From assembly GCA_006969625.1 (NCBI GenBank), contig CP030885.1:3545430-3609429 (forward strand): a stretch of DNA of 64,000 bases, read 5' to 3'. Under the pieces are notes generated by a model. That model was not told the origin of the DNA, did not search any database, and saw nothing but the letters and a program-made list of their open reading frames with translations. Origin of the DNA: Rhodospirillaceae bacterium (GTDB lineage Bacteria; Pseudomonadota; Alphaproteobacteria; Kiloniellales; DSM-21159). Positions within the stretch are counted from its first letter, which is position 1. Every line of letters begins with the position of its first letter. Shown one piece after another: positions 60,591 through 64,000 of this stretch. The position numbers and the translations under genes were made by a program.

Positions 60591-61856
60591 ATGGAAGGCG
60601 ACGGTTGCAACACGGCAAAGCGCACGGGCGGGGCGTGGGCCTTCGCGGCAGCCGCCTACACGCTCTTCGTCCTGTTGGCGAGCAGCAACCTGCCGACGCC
60701 GCTCTATCACCTCTACCAGGCGCGCTTCGGCACCTCGCCGCTGGCGATCTCGCTGGTTTTCTCGGTCTACGCGGCGGCACTGATCTCGGCGCTCCTGCTC
60801 GCCGGCCCGCTATCCGACAGATTCGGCCGCCGCCGGGTCATGCTGCCTGCGTGCTTGCTGGCCATGGCCGGCCTGGCCGTCTTCGCGACGGCGGACGGCG
60901 TGGGCGACCTGATCCTGGCCAGAGTGTTGCAGGGCCTCGCCGTGGGCGCCGCAGCGGGCCCCTTGACCGCCGCGCTCGTCGAACTCGAACCGTGCGGCAA
61001 CCGGCCGCAGGCAGCGCTGGTCTCGACCACGGCTTCCTTGGGCGGGCTGGCGGTCGGTCCGCTGCTCTCCGGTGTCCTCGCGCACGGCGCCACCGAACCG
61101 CCGGCCGCGCCGTTCCTCGCCGGACTTGTGCTGCTGCTTTCCGCCGCGGTCGCCGCGGCCCTCCTGCCGGACGGTCGAAGAACGACCGGCCCGAGCGGGC
61201 GTCGAGCGCTGCGCCTCGCCCAGGTCCCGCGCCCCGCCAGAAGTGCCTTCGCCCTCAGCGGGGCCAGCGTCTTTCTCGCCTTTGCCGCGGCAGGGCTGTT
61301 CCTCAGTCTGGTTCCCGGCTACCTGCTCGCGGCGCTGGGCTCGAGCGACCTGCGCGTCGCTGCGGCGGCCCCGAGCCTGATGCTGGCCTGTTCGCTCGGC
61401 GCCCAATTCCCGCTGCGCGCCAAGCCGCCGCTGGGTTTGCAGTCGGCCGGCCTGGCGCTGCTGGCCGTCGGCCTCGGGCTGCTGGCCCTCGGCGGCGTCG
61501 AACCGTCGCTGATCGTGCTGTTGGCGGCTTCGGCCTTGGCCGGCGGCGGACACGGCCTGACCTTCCTCGGCAGCCTGACGGAGGTCGCCCGCAGCGCCCC
61601 GCCGGACCGCCGAGCCGAAACGCTGTCCCTCTTCTACGTGCTGGTCTACCTCGGCTTCGGCCTGCCGACGGTCGGCGTCGGCCTGCTTGCAGCGCAGCTC
61701 GGTCTGCCGATCGCCGTGCAACTCTTTGTCGGCGTCGTCGGGGCGGCAAGCCTCGTCCAGATCGGGGTGCTACGGCGGGTGCGCCGGCCGTGGACCGCCG
61801 TGCCCGGCGCTGGCGAAGCCGTCGAGCGTCCCGCTAGGCCGTCCCGCCGACGGTGA
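60591..61856 (+). CDS. MFS transporter
   Basis: A 421-residue major-facilitator protein with twelve hydrophobic segments, beginning AAAAYTLFVLLASSNLPTPL. The loop 2-3 motif is GPLSDRFGRRRVMLPACLLA and the helix-4 region ILARVLQGLAVGAAAGPLTA. The overall layout is that of sugar/drug exporters of the DHA1 type. Divergent from its presumed TetR repressor. The last 23 bases overlap the 3' end of tldD on the opposite strand. Confidence 0.88.
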   Translation: MEGDGCNTAKRTGGAWAFAAAAYTLFVLLASSNLPTPLYHLYQARFGTSPLAISLVFSVYAAALISALLLAGPLSDRFGRRRVMLPACLLAMAGLAVFATADGVGDLILARVLQGLAVGAAAGPLTAALVELEPCGNRPQAALVSTTASLGGLAVGPLLSGVLAHGATEPPAAPFLAGLVLLLSAAVAAALLPDGRRTTGPSGRRALRLAQVPRPARSAFALSGASVFLAFAAAGLFLSLVPGYLLAALGSSDLRVAAAAPSLMLACSLGAQFPLRAKPPLGLQSAGLALLAVGLGLLALGGVEPSLIVLLAASALAGGGHGLTFLGSLTEVARSAPPDRRAETLSLFYVLVYLGFGLPTVGVGLLAAQLGLPIAVQLFVGVVGAASLVQIGVLRRVRRPWTAVPGAGEAVERPARPSRRR

Positions 61857-63264
61857 TGGCGCTGACCAGCATGCTCGGCTGGCCGACGCCGACGGGCACG
61901 CCCTGCCCCTCCTTGCCGCAGGTGCCGATACCGGGGTCGAGCGCCATGTCGTTGCCGATCATCGACACCTTCTTCATGGTCTCCGGGCCGTTGCCGATCA
62001 GGGTGGCGCCCTTGACCGCCGGGCCGACCTTGCCGTCCTCGATCAGATAGGCCTCGGTGCAGGAGAAGGTGAACTTACCGCTGGTGATGTCGACCTGGCC
62101 GCCGCCGAAGCTGACGGCGTAGAGCCCCTTCTTGACGCTCGCCAGGATCTCGCCGGGATCGGTGTCGCCGCCCTGCATGACCGTGTTGGTCATGCGCGGC
62201 ATGGGGATGTGCGCGTAGGACTGGCGCCGGCCGTTGCCGGTCGGGGCCATGCCCATCAGCCGGGCGTTCTGGCGATCCTGCATGTAGCCGACCAGCCTGC
62301 CGTCCTCGATCAGCACGGTGCGTTCGCTCGGCGTGCCTTCGTCGTCGACGGTCAGCGAACCGCGCCGGTCGGGCAAGGTGCCGTCGTCGACCACGGTGAC
62401 GCCGGGCGCGGCCACCCGCTCGCCCATCAGGCCGGCGAAGGCGGAGGTCTTCTTGCGGTTGAAGTCGCCCTCCAGACCGTGGCCGACGGCCTCGTGCAGC
62501 AGGATGCCGGGCCAGCCGGAGCCGAGCACCACGGGCATCTCGCCGGCCGGCGCGTCGATCGAGCCGAGGTTCACCTCGGCCTGGCGGATCGCCTCGTCGG
62601 CGGCCGCCCGCCAGGTCTCGGGTGCGACCAGGCCATCGTAGCCGACGCGCCCGCCGGTGCCATAGGAGCCGGTCTCCATCCGCCCGTCCTGCTCCATCAC
62701 CACGGCGACGTTCAGGCGCACCAGCGGGCGAATATCGGCGCGCCGCTCGCCGCCGGCGCGCAGGATCTGCACCGCCTGCCAGGAGCCGGCGAGCGAGACG
62801 GTGACCTGGCGCACGCGGCCGTCCTTGGCGCGCAGGTAGGCGTCGATCTCGCCGAGCAGCTTCACCTTGGCCTCGAAGCCGAGTGCGTTCAGCGGGTTGT
62901 CGGGCGTGTAGAGCTGGCGGTTGGTGTTGCTGGGGGCGTCGCTCATGGTCCCGCCACGGCCGGACTGCACCGTCTTGACCGTCTCGGCCGCGCGCTTGAC
63001 CGCCTCGTCGGTCAGCTCGCTGGCATGGGCGTAGCCGGCCGTCTCGCCCACCACGCCGCGCAGGCCGAAGCCCTGGTCGATGTCGAAGCTGGCGGACTTC
63101 AGCCGGCCGTCGTCGAAGGCCAGCGCCTCCGACTGGCGGTACTCAAGGAACAGCTCGCCGTCGTCGGCCCTGCCGAGCGCGTCGTCGACGATGCCTTCCA
63201 GCTTCGTGCGGTCGAGGCCGGCGCGGGCGTAGAACAGCTCGTCGGTTTCGGCGAGGTGGGACAT
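61834..63264 (-). CDS. tldD: metalloprotease TldD
   Basis: A 476-residue TldD/PmbA-family zinc protease; with TldE it processes peptides such as microcin precursors. The zinc motif is HEAVGHGLEGD (HExxxH) and the C-terminal Cys ligand region IGNDMALDPGIGTCGKEGQG is intact. RQSEALAFDDGRLKSASFD and SERTVLIEDGRLVGYMQDRQ are typical. The partner gene tldE/pmbA is not in the window. The ATG at 63264 has AAGGAG 13 bases upstream; longer readings do not match the family. Confidence 0.95.
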   Translation of the reverse strand: MSHLAETDELFYARAGLDRTKLEGIVDDALGRADDGELFLEYRQSEALAFDDGRLKSASFDIDQGFGLRGVVGETAGYAHASELTDEAVKRAAETVKTVQSGRGGTMSDAPSNTNRQLYTPDNPLNALGFEAKVKLLGEIDAYLRAKDGRVRQVTVSLAGSWQAVQILRAGGERRADIRPLVRLNVAVVMEQDGRMETGSYGTGGRVGYDGLVAPETWRAAADEAIRQAEVNLGSIDAPAGEMPVVLGSGWPGILLHEAVGHGLEGDFNRKKTSAFAGLMGERVAAPGVTVVDDGTLPDRRGSLTVDDEGTPSERTVLIEDGRLVGYMQDRQNARLMGMAPTGNGRRQSYAHIPMPRMTNTVMQGGDTDPGEILASVKKGLYAVSFGGGQVDITSGKFTFSCTEAYLIEDGKVGPAVKGATLIGNGPETMKKVSMIGNDMALDPGIGTCGKEGQGVPVGVGQPSMLVSAITVGGTA

Positions 63265-63448
63265 GGGGCTGCCTGCTCCTTGAGGGTCGGGAAGGTCGAA
63301 ACTTGGAAGTCTCGGGGGCAATCTGGGCGTTTCGCCGGCTCGCGCCTTAATGTAGAGCCTAGGTGACGCGAATGCAGGGGGGCACGCATGCCGTCCTGCA
63401 CTCACCGGTGCGGCCAGCCAGTTGGACCAGAGGGAAGCGAGTGCCGAG

Positions 63449-64000
63449 ATGCCTGTGGGCCTGACCGACCACGCCTGGCGCGACCAGCTCACGCGCGAGG
63501 TCCACGCGCGGCCCTTCGCGCACCTGGAGCCGAGCGAGCGGGTCACCCACATCGCGCTCTATACAGGCGAGGGCGGGCTGGAGGCCGAGCGCGCCCATGT
63601 CGGCGAGCTGTGCCGGCGCTACGGCAAGCCGCCGCCGGCCGACGGCGCCAACTTCCACATGGTCAACCTGGGCGACTTCCGGCTGCGCTGGGAGCGGCAC
63701 ACGGAGTTCGCCACCGTCGCCTTCTACGCCCGCGAGGCGGCGCCGCTGCGCGACGACGGCAAGCTCGACCGCTTCGCCCACATGCCGATCGAGCGGGTTC
63801 CGCGCGACTGGCTGGCCGGGCTACCCGGAGAGTTGCTGGTCGGCCTGCACCTGGAACTGGAGGCACGCGACGCGCCGGAGCTGGAGCAGGACCCCGAGAC
63901 GATCGCCGGCCTGATGCAGGTCGAGAACTTCGCCGGGGCCCAGGTCTCCGGCGGGGCCGCAGTGGTCTGGATGAACTTCTGGGTCGGCGCCGACGGCTTC
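63449..64000 (+). CDS. DUF3422 family protein (N-terminal part)
   Basis: First 184 residues of a protein that runs off the window. LTDHAWRDQLTREVHARPFA followed by ERVTHIALYTGEGG, FRLRWERHTEFATVAFY and MNFWVGADGF match DUF3422, a large membrane protein of unknown function in alphaproteobacteria whose C-terminal part carries transmembrane helices. The ATG at 63449 gives the usual family start. Divergent from tldD across 184 bases that show no gene. Confidence 0.85.
   Translation, partial: MPVGLTDHAWRDQLTREVHARPFAHLEPSERVTHIALYTGEGGLEAERAHVGELCRRYGKPPPADGANFHMVNLGDFRLRWERHTEFATVAFYAREAAPLRDDGKLDRFAHMPIERVPRDWLAGLPGELLVGLHLELEARDAPELEQDPETIAGLMQVENFAGAQVSGGAAVVWMNFWVGADGF

Overview
The window is GC-rich chromosomal DNA with genes packed on both strands, near-saturated G/C at third codon positions and many 4-base start/stop overlaps. 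Lineage markers point to an alphaproteobacterium, most likely Rhodospirillales or a neighbouring order. They are the accD-folC pair, Hsp20 followed by a DUF1150 gene, DUF1127-, DUF1674- and DUF3422-type genes, an FnrL-type oxygen regulator with candidate FNR boxes, and the rpmH-rnpA-yidD-yidC-engB-argB run. The species cannot be named from sequence alone. I recognise no rRNA, tRNA or CRISPR array. Both edges cut genes: accD on the left and a DUF3422 gene on the right.

Layout. 1-6.6 kb: accD/folC, a RAMA-like protein with a clear promoter, a VOC protein, polA and an HCCA-isomerase-like gene. 6.6-8.6 kb: an RTX repeat protein. 8.8-16.4 kb: murI, zapE, small membrane and cupin genes, an aminotransferase, DUF1127-like, DUF1150/hsp20 and DUF3095. 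16.4-21.4 kb: a GATase-amidoligase pair, htpX, DUF1674, a 2OG-Fe(II) oxygenase and a secreted nuclease. 21.5-32.5 kb: hemN, a CoA-transferase, an M15 peptidase, an acyl-CoA synthetase, a TAXI binding protein, a GST, pepA, usp, marR, and a quinone-oxidoreductase/monooxygenase pair.

32.6-37.9 kb is the accessory region. An IS630-type element has split an HxlR-type regulator in two; rejoining the halves at a TA duplication restores the reading frame. Next come two 58-bp direct copies of the argB 3' end, flanking 3.7 kb that carries a lipase-like protein, a lipoprotein and a truncated second copy of the lipase-like protein. This looks like a small effector/immunity-style island inserted at the end of argB.

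37.8-42.5 kb is the conserved ribosome/membrane-insertion run, driven by a good promoter upstream of rpmH. 42.7-47.4 kb groups a TVP38-type membrane protein, a MerA-like flavoprotein whose usual catalytic His is replaced by Tyr, a secreted CNPC-repeat protein with 14 cysteines, and an orphan sensor kinase; a thiol or metal function is my inference. 47.5-64 kb holds VOC, rlmI-like, ggt and GNAT genes, fnrL, panBC, an HU protein, a membrane protein of unknown function, an EctD-like hydroxylase operon under a GntR regulator with a 16-bp palindrome, a TetR/MFS divergent pair, tldD and the DUF3422 gene.
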